DNA from: Notamacropus eugenii
Taxonomy: Eukaryota > Chordata > Mammalia > Diprotodontia > Macropodidae
DNA length: 64,000 bases
Reading direction: 5' to 3'
NCBI RefSeq assembly: GCF_028372415.1
Contig: NC_092878.1
Span: forward strand, 72,724,704 to 72,788,703
A program made the translations under genes and the position numbers. The notes beneath the pieces were generated by a model. The model saw nothing but the letters and a program-made list of their open reading frames with translations, did not search any database and had not been told where the DNA came from. Positions 20,409 through 32,575 of the stretch are shown here, one piece after another; the first letter of the stretch is position 1, and every line of letters begins with the position of its first letter.

Positions 20409-21114
20409 TGGGTGCAGAGCCAACATAGCAGAGTAGAAGGACACACCACTAGAAGCTGTCCTCCCACAACCCATAAAAACCATAAAAAAATTACTCTAAA
20501 CAAATTTTAGAGCATCCGAAGTCACAAAACAACAGAATGAAAGAGATTTCCAGCCCAAAGCAGCCTGGAAGGCCAACAGGAAAGGTTTACTGCATCAGGC
20601 ATGGAGCAGAACTTAGTCCAGCCTTGGTTGCACCATGACAGGGACAGGACTGGAGCAGGTTTCAAGGTGCCACCACCAGCAATGGGGTCTCAGATCCCTC
20701 AACTCACAAATGTCAATGGCAACTTCAAAGGTCAGTGAGAAAGCCGTTTCTCCTGGATAAGAAGGGAAAGCAGTAGTGTGACCCCAGGCCCAGGCAGCAG
20801 CAGCTTCCATTGTTGGAGTGCTGGCCTAAAATCCCTGAGGGAATTGAGTCCCTGATCTGGATTGTGGCCCTGAGTGGAGGCCCTGGGGTGAGGAGGAGCA
20901 ATGACTGACGTGGTGGAGCTGATGGAAGCTCTGGAGAAGGAATTCTATTCACAGAAAAGAGTGCTTGTAGTTGTTCCCAGACAAGAGCACAGGTCAGGAG
21001 AAGAGCAAGCTCCTCTCGCTTGATCGTGACACCTTGGAAGAACTAAGAACTTACAAGTCTGCAGAGTATACATGCCTTTTGACAAAGAACCCAAAAGGAA
21101 AGTAGACTGGGAAA

Positions 21115-22190
21115 ATGACCCCAAAGGGAAAAAGAATAAGACAATAGAAGGCTACTTTCTTAGGGTTACTCTCTTCCATCCTTTTGGATGAGGAAGAACA
21201 ATGCATACCATCAGAGGAAGACATTAAAGTCAAGGCTTCTGCATTCAAAACCTCCAAAATAAATAATCAATGGTCTCAAGCCATGGAAGACCTCAAAAAG
21301 GATTTTGAAAATCAAATAAGGTGGGAAGAGAAATTAGTACAATGCAAGAAAATCATGAAAAACAAGTCAACAGCTTGCTAAAGGAAATCCAAAAAATGCA
21401 CAAGAAATTAACACCTTTAAAAATAGAGTAACTCAAAAGCAAAAGAGGTTCAAAAAGCCACTGAGGAAAATAATGCTTTAAAAATCAGAATTAACTAAAT
21501 GGAAAAGGAGGTTCAAAAGCTCACTGAAAAAAATACTTCTTTCAAAACTAGCATGAAACAAATGCAAGCTAATGACTTTATGAGAAACAAAGAAATTACA
21601 AAACAAAATTGAAAGAAATAAAAAAATAAAAGACAACGTGAAATACTTCATTGGAAAAACAACTGACCTAGAAAATAGATCCAGGAGAGACAATTTAAAA
21701 ATTATGGCACTACCTGAAAGCCATGATCAAAAAAGAGCCTATACATCATCTTTCATTAAATTGTCAAGGAAACCTGCCCTGATATTTGGGAATGAGAGGG
21801 TAAAATGAATATTGAAAGAATTCACCCATCACCTCGTGAAAGAGATCTGAAAAGAAAAATCCCAGGAATATTGTAACCAAATCCCAGAGTTCCCAGGTCA
21901 AGGAGAAATCATTGCAAGCAGCCAGAAAGAAACAATTTGAGTATTGTGGAAATACAATCACTAAAACACAGGATATGGCAGCTTCTACATTAATGAATTG
22001 AAGGGCTTGGAATATGATATTCCAGATGTCAAAGGAACTAGGATGAAAACCAAGAACCACCTATACAGCAAAACTGAGTATAACACTTCAAGGGGAAAAA
22101 AATGATCATTCAATGAAATAGAAGGCTTTCAAACATTTTCGATGAAAAGACCAGAGCTGATTAGAAAACTTGACTTCCAAGCACAAGAAT
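21115..22190 (+). pseudogene. HAL1-E ORF1 relic
   Basis: The ATG at 21115 opens MTPKGKKNKTIEGYFL-like reading, then frameshifts. Coiled-coil sequence lies at 21250-21600 and RRM/CTD sequence ('AATTTAAAAATTATGGCACT', 'AAACAATTTGAGTATTGTGG') at 21680-21960. Multiple stops; dead. Confidence 0.65.
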
Positions 22191-22328
22191 CAAGAGAAGC
22201 ATGAAAAGGTTAACAGAAAAGAGAAAGCACAAGGCACTTATTAAAATGAACTGTTCACATTCTTACCTGGAAAGATAATATTTGGAACTCTTGAAACTTT
22301 TCTCAGTATTTGGGTAGTTGGAGAGATA

Positions 22329-22345
22329 ACACACACACACACATG

Positions 22346-22378
<33 letters not shown>

Positions 22379-22410
22379 TATATATATATACATATATATA
22401 TATGTATATA

Positions 22411-22461
<51 letters not shown>

Positions 22462-22477
22462 GTATATATACACACAG
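22329..22477. repeat. Compound (CA)n (TC)n (TA)n (GTATAT)n microsatellite
   Basis: Four simple repeats follow one another in the HAL1-E 3' UTR, where the other copies have (CA)n only. It generates several spurious Tyr/Ile or Arg/Glu frames on both strands. Confidence 0.95.
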
Positions 22478-23305
22478 AGTGAGTTGAATAGGAAGGGATG
22501 ATATCCAAAAAATAAAATTCAAGTGTGACAGAAGAATATATTGGGAGGAGAAAGAGAGAAATGGAATGGGGAAATTATCTCTCATAAAGAAAGCAAGAAA
22601 AAGCTTTTCCAATGGAGGGCAAAAGGGGAGGTGAGAGGGAAAAAGTGAAGCTTACTCTCATCACATTTGACTTAAGGAAGGAATAACATGCACACTCAAT
22701 GTGGTATGAAAATCTATCTTACACTACGGGAAAATAGGGGAGAAGGGGATAAGTGGAGTGTTGGGGGGATGATAGAAGGATGGGCAAATTAGAAGAGAGG
22801 AGTATTTAGAAGTAAACACTTTTGTGGAGGAATAAAGTCAAAAGAGAGAATAGAACAAATGGGGAGACCAGGATAACATGGAGAAAAATATGTCTTCCAC
22901 AAAGTGACTATTATGGAAGTCTTTAGCAAAACTTTGCATATATATCCTATGTTGAATTGCTTGCCTTCTCAGTGGAGATGGGTAGGCAAGGAAGAAGTGA
23001 GAGAACTTGGAACTCAAAGTTTTAGGAACGAATATTGACAATTGCTTTTGCATGTAACTTGAAAATAAGAAATACAGGTAATGGGGTACGGAAATCTATC
23101 TTGCCCTACAAGAAAAGAGAGAAGATTGGGATAAGAAAAGGGAGGGGTGTGACAGAAGGGAAGGTAGATTAGTAGAAGTGATAAACAGAATTCATGGTGT
23201 TCAGGGGTGGGAGGAGAGGAGAGATGGGGAGAAAATTTGAAACTCAAAATATTTTGGAAATGAATGTTGAAAACTAAAAGTAAATAAATAAATTGAAAAA
23301 AAAAG

Positions 23306-23332
23306 AAACTTTATGCTGTTTTTCTGCCATCT
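23306..23332 (-). mobile_element. 5' terminus of HAL1-D, displaced by HAL1-E
   Basis: TTTTTCTGCCATCTTGG is the complement of the HAL1 5' end (CCAAGATGGCAGA), expected right after 20408 had HAL1-E not inserted. Confidence 0.6.
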
Positions 23333-24290
23333 TGGTTTTACCATTATGAACCTTTTTCAGATGAAGAAATCAAAACTATCAATAGTTATATAAAATTTCA
23401 CTAAATTATTATTAATTAGAGAAATAAAAATTCAAACAACTCTCAGCGACCATCACACACTAATCATATTAGCTAATATTTTGTAAAGGAAGACAACAAG
23501 TGTGCTAGACAAAAAGAGAAGGACTGGGATACTAATACACTGTTTGTGGAGTTATGAACTGATCTAAGCATTTTGGAGGGCACTTTGGAAGTATGCCCAA
23601 AGGGCTATAAAATTGTGCCAATCCTTTTGGACAGAAATAACAATACCAGGTCTATACCTTAACAGACAAAACAAAGAAGGCAAACTACGTATACTATAGT
23701 ATTTATAGTAGCTCTTTTTGTGGTGACAAGGGATTATAAATTGAGGGGATGTCCATCAACTGGGCAATAGCTAAACAAGTTGTGATATAATATTTTGATG
23801 GAATAAAATTGTGCTTTAAGAAATGAGGAACAAGACACTTTCAGAAAAACTTGGAGAGATTTACATTAAGCTACAACTTGAAATAAATAGAAGAAGAAGA
23901 ACATTTTATACAGTAATAGTAACATAGCATGATGATCAGCTGTGAATGACATCTATTCTCAACAATACAATGACATAAAACAATTCTGAAGGACTTATGA
24001 TGAAAAATGTTATCCATTTGCTAAGAAAGAACTGAGGGCATCTCAAAAAACATCATGGCATACTTTTAAACCTTCCTTTATTTTACCTGTTCTTTTTTTG
24101 GGGGTCTGGGTTTACAACATAACTAGTATGGAAATATTTTGCATTATTTCACAGGTATAATCTCTGCCCAGTTGTTTTCTTTCCCAAGGAGGGTGCAGGT
24201 GAAGGTGGGGGAGGGAGAATTTGGAACTTAGTTTTTTCAAATAAAAAATTTTTGGCATGTAATTGAGAAAGAAAGAAAATTTAAAAAAAA
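23333..24290 (+). mobile_element. L1 ORF2 C-terminus and 3' UTR
   Basis: Blocks 'ATGCCCAAAGGGCTATAAAA', 'TGTCCATCAACTGGG', 'GATGATCAGCTGTGAATGAC' and 'AATTCTGAAGGACTTATGAT' are the standard marsupial L1 3' sequence. A G-rich tract (24180-24215) and A-rich tail end it at about 24290. Only the 3' part remains; it is broken. Confidence 0.75.
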
Positions 24291-24958
24291 TTGTAGGGAG
24301 GAGCCAAGATGGCAGAGTAGAAAGATACACATATGCTAGCTCCTGACCTGTAGCTCATAAAATACCTGAAAAGAGGAACTCCCCACAGATTCTGGAGCAG
24401 CAGAAGCCATACAACAATGGAGTGGAGGAGATTTCTGTTCCAAAGAGACCTGAAAAACTTCCATGAAAGGTCTGTCGTGCCCCAGACCCGGAGCAGAGCC
24501 TAGCCCTGCCTTGGCTGCACAGCACCAAAAGGAGCAGACCCGAGGAGGCTTCAGGGACAGAATCTCCAGCAGCAGCATAGATCTCTTAACCCACAGTCAC
24601 CAAAGGTCAGTGATAGGGTCTTTTCAGCTGGCTGAGAAGAGAGTGAGGTGTCCACATAACTCAGGCCCCCTCAGGAGACAGCAGCAGAGACAGCAGCAGA
24701 CAGGGGCTCCCAAAGCAGGCAGTGGCCTCCATCCATTGTTGAAGGTCTACTGAGCCCTGTGTGGCAGTCCTGCCCCTACCTGAGCACCTGAGCAGCTGAA
24801 CTTAATCTCACACTGAATAGCAGCATTGCCCACTCCCCAAACCCCAAGGCTTGGGAGCAGCACATTTGTATCTCAGCCCCCAAGGGCTGACTAGGCAGAA
24901 CTGGAGGCAAGGTAGGTGTGGAGAGGAAACTCAGAAGTCAAGTAACTGATTGGGAAAA

Positions 24959-26059
24959 ATGCCCAAAAAAGGGAAAAAATATGAGACAATAGAAGGTTAC
25001 TTTCTTGGTGAACAGATATTTCCTCCCATCCTTTCAGATGAGGAGGAACAATGTTTACCATCAGGGAAAGAAATAGAAGTCAAGGGCGTCTGTATCCCAA
25101 ACATCCAAAATAAATATTCAATGGGCTCAGGCCATGGAAGGGCTCAAAAAGGATTTTGAAAATCAAGTTAGAGAGGTGGAGGAAAAACTGGGAAGAAAAA
25201 TGAGAAAGATGCAAGAAAAGCATGAAAAGTAGGTCAACATCTTGCTAAGGGAGACACAAAAAAATACTGAAGAAAATAACACCTTGAAAAATAGGCTAAC
25301 TCCATTGGCAAAAGAGGTTCAAAAAGCCAATGAGGAGAATAATGCTTTAAAAAGCAGAATTAGCCAAATGGAAAAGGTGGTTCAAAAAGTCATTGAAGAA
25401 AATAGTTCTTTCAAAATTAGAATGGAACAGATGGAGGCCAATAACTTTATGAGAAACCAAGAAATTACAAAACAAAACCAAAAGAATGAAAAAATGGAAG
25501 GTAATGTGAAATATCTCATTGGAAAAGCAACTGACCTGGAAAATAGATCCAGGAGAGACAATTTAAAAATTATGGGACCACCTGAAAGCCATGATCAAAA
25601 GAAGAGCCTAGACATCATCCTTAATGAAATTATCAATGAAAACTTCCCTGATATTCTAGAACCAGAGGGCAAAATAAGTATTCAAGGAATTCACAGATCA
25701 CCACCTGAAAGAGATCCAAAGAGAGAAACTCCTAGGAACATTATGGCCAAATTCCAGAGTTCCCTGGTCAAGGAGAAAATATTGCAAGCAGCTAGAAAGA
25801 AACAATTCAAGTATTGTGGAAATACAATCAGGATAACACAAGATCTAGCAGCTTCTACATTAAGGGATTGAAGGGTGTGGAATATGAAATTCCAGAAGTC
25901 AAAGGAACTAGGAGTCAAACCAAGAATCACTACCCAGCAAAACTGAGTATAATACTTCAGGGGAAAAAATGGTCTTTCAATGAAATCAAGGACTTTCAAG
26001 CATTCTTGATGAAAAGACCAGAGCTGAAAAGAAAATTTGACTTTCAAACACAAGAATGA
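24959..26059 (+). pseudogene. HAL1-F ORF1, near full length with frameshifts
   Basis: ATG at 24959 (MPKKGKKYETIEGYFLGEQ). It shifts out of frame after about 60 codons, reopens at 25242-25871 with coiled coil (NEENNALKSRISQMEK), RRM (DNLKIMGPPESHDQKK) and CTD (QFKYCGNTIRITQDLAASTL), then shifts again to the piece 25814-26059 ending TGA. Few lesions, so moderately young. Role as other L1 ORF1p. Confidence 0.75.
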
Positions 26060-26191
26060 AGAGAAGCATGAAAAGGTAAACAGCAAAGAGAAGTCATAAG
26101 GGACTTACTAAAGTTGAACTGTTTACACTCCTACATGTAAAGAAAATATTTGTAACTCTTGAAACTTTTCAGTATCTGGGTAGTGGGTGGG

Positions 26192-26194
<3 letters not shown>

Positions 26195-26225
<31 letters not shown>
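26195..26225 (+). repeat. (CA)n microsatellite in HAL1-F 3' UTR
   Basis: About 15 CA units at the position where all HAL1 3' UTRs here carry a CA tract. Confidence 0.95.
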
Positions 26226-26226
<1 letters not shown>

Positions 26227-27339
26227 CACAGAGTGAATTGAATAGGATGGGATCATATCAAAAAAAATGAAATTAAGCAGTGAGAGAGAAATACATTGGG
26301 AGGAGAAAGGGAGAAATGGAATGGGGCAAATTATCTCTCATAAAAGAGGCAAGCAAAAGACATTTTAGTGGAGGAAAAAGGAGGAAAGGTGAGAGAAAAA
26401 CATGAAGTTTACTGTCCACAATCGACTAAAGGAAGAAATAAAGTGCACACTCCTTTTGGTATGAAAGCCTATCTTACAATACAGGATAATGGGTGACAAG
26501 GGGATAAGCAGGGTGGGGAAGATGATGGAAGGGAGGGCATGGGGAGGAGGGAGCAATTTGAGATCGACACTCATGGGAAGGGACAGGATCAAAAGAGGGA
26601 ATATAAGCAATAGGAGGCAGGATAGGGTGGAGGGAAATATAGTTAGTCTTACACCACGACTATTTTGGAAGTCATTTGCAAAACTAAACAGATATGACCT
26701 ATATTGAATTGCTTGCCTTCCCAAAGGGAATGGGTGGGGAGGGAGGGATGAAGAGAAGTTGGAACTCAAAGTTTTAGGAACAACTGTCAAGTACTCTTCT
26801 TGCTACTAAGAAATAAGAAATATAGGTAGTGCGGTATAGAAAGTTGACTGGCCCTACAGGAAAAAAGAGAAGATGGGGACAAGGGAAGGGAGGGATGATA
26901 GAAGAGAGGGCAGATTGGTAATAGGGGCAAGTAGAATGCTTGGTGTTTTGGGGTTGGGGAAGAGGACAAATGGGGAGAAAATTTGGAATCCAAAATTTAG
27001 TGAAAATGAATGTTAAAAGTTAAATAAATAAATTTAAAAAATTGTAACTCCTGGCCCAAATTATTAATATTTCAGCTAAGCACTACCACTTCAGTTCATG
27101 TCCAGTTCCATATCCAAGTTGCCATTTCATTTCATCTTATATTAGGATATATGTTTATAAAAATGATGAGAAGGATGATGCCCTTTCAGACTACTCATCA
27201 GAAAAATCATCAATCCTTTGAATAAAAAAAATTTTTGTATGGTGAAGTCCAATCTCAAAATCTTTTGGATTCAGTCTCTATGAACTTTTCAAATGTAGTT
27301 TTATTATATTTTGAATCTACTCCACCAAATTCCTGATGT

Positions 27340-28480
27340 AAATAAAAACTTGTACTGAAACCATCTTGAGCTTTTTCTCCTTGCTGAATGAGAACTTTCA
27401 ACTCTCATGTGAAAGTTTTGAACCATTTGATAAATAAAAAGACTGTGAATGCCAGTAGGATTCATTTTAATCTGGTGCAAAGTAGTATTTAATGTTGAAA
27501 CACATTTTCAAATGACTTTGTAAGTTGCTGTCTCTTCCAAATAAATCATCTCATATGCCACTGCTGTGATCTGCAAGATTCTCATTTGGGGCTGCTGTTG
27601 TAGCAGCCTCTTGACTGCTGCTTCCAAGCAGCAGTGAGACAGGAACTAAGAGAACTAGATTTCAGTGCATTACAAAGTGAAATCGCATTAGCTGGACCAC
27701 AGAGTTGTACAACATTCTCTCTTGTCAAATTTAATAAATTTATACCTAAGACATTTAGGGAAAGAAAAAAAATACTTCTCAAACAGGTAAAGAATCTATT
27801 TTTTTTTGAGCCACTATTGTTGAGTTTCCTGGATCTTGGCTGGATACAGTTGTTCACCAGAGCCTTGAAAGCCATTTTCTTTATGATCTGAGGAGGAAGA
27901 ATTGTTTCCCAGGACACCAGGCATGCTCAGTAGAGAAACAAAGCAGAGCTCACACTGGAATAAGCTAAAGTTTTGTCAAGCCACATAGAATGTGAATTGT
28001 GATGTCATACAAAGGTCGTAAGCTTCTATCTTCTCTATATCTTTAAGGTCCATTTTTTTCTACTTTCTGGCCCCTTTGGACTGAAAACCTGTACCTGCAT
28101 TTGTCTGACTGTATGTGATATATGTAGTCACTTTTTCCATTTTCCTTGAAAGTATTGACCAGAAATCTAAAAGGAACCAACTCTCTTTTCACCTCTGTGC
28201 TTTCATGGACTGAATAAACAAACAAACAAAAACAACATCATTGGAAGACCTTTTTCAGGTTCTCACAGAAAACCAACCACATTTTTTTAATTGTGTCAAT
28301 TACGGTGACAGACCCCATGACCAAAAAATCAGTAGGACAATTGCACTTATAATATTCCGTCTGTTGGTGCTCTTTGTATTATAAAAGCAATAGATGGCCA
28401 TGAAATGCTAATAGCATTCTTTAACAATTTTCCACCAGTCTCACATATTTACTATTTTCAGATTTTCCATTATTCACATT
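27340..28480 (-). pseudogene. Processed pseudogene of the TFCP2/UBP1 (CP2) transcription-factor family
   Basis: Read right to left, pieces follow the order of CP2-family proteins with no introns: VPFRFLVNTFKENGKSDY and DKCRYRFSVQRGQKVEKN (28040-28225; end of the DNA-binding domain), then KKNRFFTCLR and LLNLTRENVVQLCGPANAIS LCNAL (split here; the SAM-like block, 27582-27917), a Gln-rich patch, then YEMIYLEET and NPTGIHSLF..QMVQNF (about 27420-27560; the oligomerisation end). Similarity fades upstream of about 28480. Stops and shifts are frequent. CP2 factors bind DNA as dimers or tetramers; this copy cannot. TFCP2, UBP1 and TFCP2L1 cannot be told apart by eye; the Gln patch leans to UBP1. No clear poly-A or target duplication. 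Confidence 0.65.
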
Positions 28481-29299
28481 TCATAAGACTGACTTTGGTG
28501 TACATAGAGGAAGGCTTTGTTAGTTTGAACAAAGGAGATATTCCAGCATACATGGATGTCTGAAATGATGAAGGTTTAATTTCACAATACAGTAAAAACT
28601 AGCATCTTCCTTGATGAAAATGAGCAATGGCAAAACATTGCTCATGTGTTAGAAGTTAGATTCACATTGAAATTGGGAGTGGGGATGGGGTGTCGTTATC
28701 ACTCAAGACCTTAGTCCTAGACAGCTAAGCTGACAACTACTCCTTTCTTTACTTCCATAGCCTAACTTGTGCCACCTGCCTGCTGCCACTGCTTTCATGT
28801 CTTAACAACAAATTTCCAAGCTACGAATAAAGATCTCAAAATGGAGAAGTCATTCAACAGACTGACTTGAAATTAGAGCATTATCACAGACTGAATCATA
28901 AGCCCACAAGCTCTCAAACATGATACTGATCCACCAAAAACTTAAGAACATTTTTTAATAGACAGTGCCATACAAAATACTCACAATCTCAAGCTTCATG
29001 GGAGAAAAAGCTTTCAAACTATACCTAGTAAAAGAAGTAAAAATTATATGAGAACAGGTTGAGGTGCATATTATCCCCATCATCCTGTCTTGCACTGCAG
29101 TCATATCAAGGATGATTTCAACGAACACCCAGAGGATGAGCTTACATCCTAACACTTTTATGCTACTACAAAAAGCAGTCATTTTATCCTTTTGTGAAGC
29201 AGTCTGCAGAATATTAAATATAAGAGAATAATACAATAGTGACTTGTCTTGGGACCATTTCAATCTGAAATCTATAAAAAAGTAAAACCTTAAAATGAC
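28481..29299. other. Unassigned, AT-rich
   Basis: The left part may hold the decayed N-terminal end of the CP2-family pseudogene. Otherwise I see no gene, RNA or repeat. Confidence 0.4.
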
Positions 29300-29530
29300 A
29301 TGAATAACAACAATAACTGTCATTTATATAGCTCTTTAAGGTCTTTAGACTGATTTATGTGCCTTGTCATTTTGTCTTCACAATAAGCCCTGTGAGGTAG
29401 GTGCTACTATTCTATTCATTTTACAGAGGAGGAAACTGAGGCTCAGAGAAGTAAGTTGCTTGTAACCACACAGCTAGTAAATGTCATGTCTCTTTTGACT
29501 CCAAACCACAGCACTTTTAATTGACATTTA
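29300..29530 (-). mobile_element. MIR/CORE-SINE, minus strand
   Basis: 'ATTTATATAGCTCTTTAAGG', 'CCTGTGAGGTAGGTGCTA', 'GGAAACTGAGGCTCAGAGA' and 'CACACAGCTAGTAAATG' in the usual minus-strand MIR order. Confidence 0.75.
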
Positions 29531-30044
29531 CATTATCCTTGACTTCTGGATTTAAATGCAAAAAACAAACAAAAAACTCACAATGGCCTCATTTAAAATA
29601 AACAAACCACTTTTCTGCTTAGAATGGGACTTGGCCATTTTTGGAAGGGTTATTTGTTCTAGAGGAACTTTTGCATTAATTATTGCTACTCTGCTAGCTT
29701 CTCTAACAGTGAATTTTCATTATCATGTTAACATTTTCCACTCTCTTTTCACAGGTTTATGATGCAAACATCCTCTTTCTCTGTGTGTTCTTTGCTATAG
29801 CTGGGAATAGAATATCATGATTGCTTTCACTGAGAGGTAGAATCCTAAGTGAATAGGCTATGTTGTTGATGATGCTGTTCAAAGTTATTACTATTCACAG
29901 TAGTAAATGTGGATTAGGTGCCTGCTGTGTAATAGGCTAGATGTTGAAGCGGGAGATCCCTTCTCAGCTTTCATTATTCGCAGATAAAATGGACAAATAG
30001 TTAACAAGAACTAAAGTTTCCTCTTCCTTCAAAGCAGGATAGCT
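29531..30044. other. Unassigned
   Basis: No feature recognised; the 68-codon frame near 29556 has no family resemblance. Confidence 0.4.
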
Positions 30045-30225
30045 GGAATCTTAAAGGTAGAAGTAACCAGGAATCCTTCAAGTCCAACTTTCAGCTACAT
30101 TTGAGAATTCTTTTGTATTAAATTTGAAAGAGCCATCCATCCTCCACTTAATGGCTTCCCAAAGAGCTTGATGTTTCACTAGGCAACTGGTTTCATTATT
30201 AGACAGATCTAATGTTCAAAAAATT
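30045..30225 (-). mobile_element. CR1/L3-like LINE 3' fragment, minus strand
   Basis: 'GCCATCCATCCTCCACTTAA', 'ATGGCTTCCCAAAGAG' and 'TTATTAGACAGATCTAATG' resemble the antisense of CR1-type 3' ends (GGTCATCCAGCCTCTGCTTG pattern). Old and weak. Confidence 0.4.
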
Positions 30226-30724
30226 TTTTTTCCTTTTAATTAGTTAATTTTACATAGTTTTTTTCACATTCTGAAAATATAGCATCTTCTTGAAAACATG
30301 ATGCACATTATTTGTAAGTGTTTTAGGACTATTTTATTCACTTTACAAATGAATAAACCAAGGCTCAAAGAGTCAAAATAGGTCACAAGTGAAACTTGAA
30401 CTTTACCTTGGGTCCTCTAAATCTGGAAAGAATACTTTCAAAAATGTATGACTACTTTTAAACAACTGTCTTTTAACTTCAAATTTATCAAACATCATCG
30501 AAACACTTCAATAACAAAAACCAGGAAACTTTTCCCAATATTTGCCCTTTCCCATAAATCAAAGAAAAATAGTCAAAAGTAAGTGATAAGGGAACACACA
30601 TATTAAGTGTTTTTGTTGTTGTTGTTGTTATTGTTGCTGTTGTTTGGTTGATTGGTTTGTTATGGTATGTTCAGTTATTTGGGGTTTGTTTGGCTAAAGT
30701 ACTGAAGTGTTTTGTTATTTTTTT
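30226..30724. other. Unassigned, with a (GTT)n patch
   Basis: A short GTT-type repeat at about 30611-30650; nothing else is recognised. Confidence 0.4.
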
Positions 30725-30890
30725 CCTCTAGCTCATTTTGTAGATGAGAAACTGAGTGAACATGGTTAAGTGACTTGTCCAGGGTCACACAGCTAATAAG
30801 AGTCTGAGGTCAGATTAGAACTCAGGAAGATGAGTCTTCTTAACTTCACGCCTTACATAGCATTCTGTGCACTGCACCACCTAGCTAACT
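30725..30890 (-). mobile_element. tRNA/CORE-type SINE, minus strand
   Basis: 'GGTTAAGTGACTTGTCCAGG', 'GTCACACAGCTAATAAGAG', 'AACTCAGGAAGATGAGTC' and 'CACTGCACCACCTAGCTAA'. The last is the complement of the tRNA-like head. Confidence 0.8.
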
Positions 30891-31098
30891 ATTTATTATT
30901 AAATGTCTACTATGTGCCAAATAGCACAATAGTCTTTTCTGACAATGTAACAAAATTATATAACTGAATGAAAAGATAGTGAGTATTGCAGAAATATGTG
31001 TTAAGGCAAGTAATGTAGACTTTATAACTAAGTTTAGCTGAAGTGTAAACATAAGTGAATTTTGGAATATCTAGTCCATCACCTTACCTTGCTTGTAT

Positions 31099-31150
31099 TT
31101 GTGTGTGTGTGTGTGTGTACATGTATGCATATGTGTGTGTGTGTGTGTGT
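31099..31150. repeat. (TG)n microsatellite, interrupted
   Basis: Two TG runs separated by ACATGTATGCATA. Confidence 0.95.
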
Positions 31151-31624
31151 AAAATATTTCCTTATTTATCCTCCAGAAATCACAGTTGGTCATTTTCTTT
31201 TGACCCAAGATGGTCTTTTAGCAGTCTTTTTGTTCACATTATTTACAATTTACTTTTTGCACAATTATATAACCTTCGTATTGAGATGAAGTCTAGAGTA
31301 AATTAGATGTGACCTTTTCTATTTCTGGGGAGTGGACTTAACAAGCTCTAAGATTTTTTTTCTACCTTCTTGCACACTAACAACAATATTTCAGCTCGCA
31401 TTCTGTGACTGGACTGTAGACATTCTGTCATGCTTCTTGGTTCCCCACATTAGCACCAATATGTAATGGTATTCTATATGGCTATAAAACATAGAATGCA
31501 ATTCTAAGTGAATGAAAATAACAAACGAGTGAAGATGCAAGGTGGTTATACATAGGCTGCAATATGTTACTAAGAATAATGGGATAAGTTAGGTAAAGAC
31601 AATCTAAGACATAATCATATATGA
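31151..31624. other. Unassigned
   Basis: No feature recognised. Confidence 0.4.
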
Positions 31625-31948
31625 CCTTAGCCTGTATGTATGTATATGCATACATGTATGTATCTATAAAGAGACATATTCATACATGTATGTGTATACA
31701 CATATACACATATGTATCTCTCTATATACATGTATCTGTATATATACATGTATATTCCTTAATGTGGCATTAATATGTGTATATACACATAGCATTGTTA
31801 ATCTATTAATATCATGTGTGAATGATTATATGCAATATAATATGGGATATCATGCAATGTGTTTTAATGTAATTATATATTTTGTTACAATGCAATTATG
31901 TAATATAGCATGAATAGCATGTGTCAACATAGATAGATATATATATAG

Positions 31949-32000
<52 letters not shown>

Positions 32001-32015
32001 GGATGGATGGATAGA
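31625..32015. repeat. (TATG/TATACA)n and (GATA)n microsatellites
   Basis: TATG/TATACA-type repeats at 31630-31780, and about 20 GATA units turning into GGAT at 31930-32013. GATA tracts are often polymorphic. Confidence 0.9.
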
Positions 32016-32289
32016 TTACAGACAGCTCAAGAACTTATTTCGCATTCTCAGGATATGAAAATAACCAGAAGGACTCTAGGAAATCAGAGGATTTATAGAT
32101 TACAAAGATTTGACATGAAAAGATGTGGAAGAAATATAATCTCTACCACAATACCAGGGCTACCTACACTACTACAATCACAGATGTATACAAATCTCAG
32201 ATTATACAAATAACAGTATATTCTTCTGGAAACAGACAAAATGCATATGACAAAGTAGTCTGATAGAACTGTTGAGTAGAAGTCACTCA

Positions 32290-32575
32290 AGGCATTACTG
32301 TGAGGTAAGTTGTTGTATCCCCATTTTGAAGATGAGAAAACACAGGCTCTGAGAGTTCAAAAGATTATAAATTAAAGATTTAGATCTCAGAAGAAACTTT
32401 GGGCTTGCCTAGGTCAGCTCTATTTACAGATGAGAAATGGAAGCCCAGACACAAGAGGTGACTTGCTTAAACACCCAGAGTTAGTATGCAGCAGAGACAG
32501 AATTCAAACTGAGTGAGATATCCTAAGCTTTAATCCAGCACTCTTTCCACACTACCATGTTGCCTCTATGATCAC
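32290..32575 (-). mobile_element. Old MIR/CORE-SINEs, minus strand
   Basis: 'TGTGAGGTAAGTTGTTGTAT' then 'GATGAGAAAACACAGGCTC', and a second copy 'TACAGATGAGAAATGGAAGC'...'CACTCTTTCCACACTACCAT'. Two overlapping degraded copies are possible. Confidence 0.6.

Larger units (their letters stand above)
20409..23305 (+). mobile_element. HAL1-E, plus strand, inserted in the 5' end of HAL1-D
   Basis: The 5' end is GTGCAGAGCCAACATAGCAG (YY1 core mutated), then 5' UTR, ORF1 relic, (CA)/(TC)/(TA) repeats, purine-rich 3' UTR and a tail TAAATAAATAAATTG plus A run at 23280-23305. The flanks AGAAAGTTCATG (left) and AGAAACTTTATG (right) look like an aged 12-bp target duplication. Confidence 0.75.
24296..27040 (+). 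mobile_element. HAL1-F, plus strand, in the poly-A of an L1
   Basis: The 5' end is GGGAGGAGCCAAGATGGCAG (YY1 core intact). It holds a complete 5' UTR, ORF1, 3' UTR and tail TAAATAAATAAATTTAAAAA. The target duplication ATTGTA, preceded by A, is at 24290-24295 and 27041-27046. It serves as an uninterrupted reference for HAL1-C, and its sequence around 25000 (GGTTACTTTC) shows the empty ERV site. Confidence 0.85.

Noticed and set aside
22241-22612. Open frames of 63-123 codons with Tyr/Ile, Thr/Tyr or Arg/Glu runs on both strands
   Set aside because: They are translations of the compound microsatellite in HAL1-E.
31925-32015. Possible CRISPR-like regular repeat
   Set aside because: A simple (GATA)n microsatellite without spacers, in a vertebrate genome.
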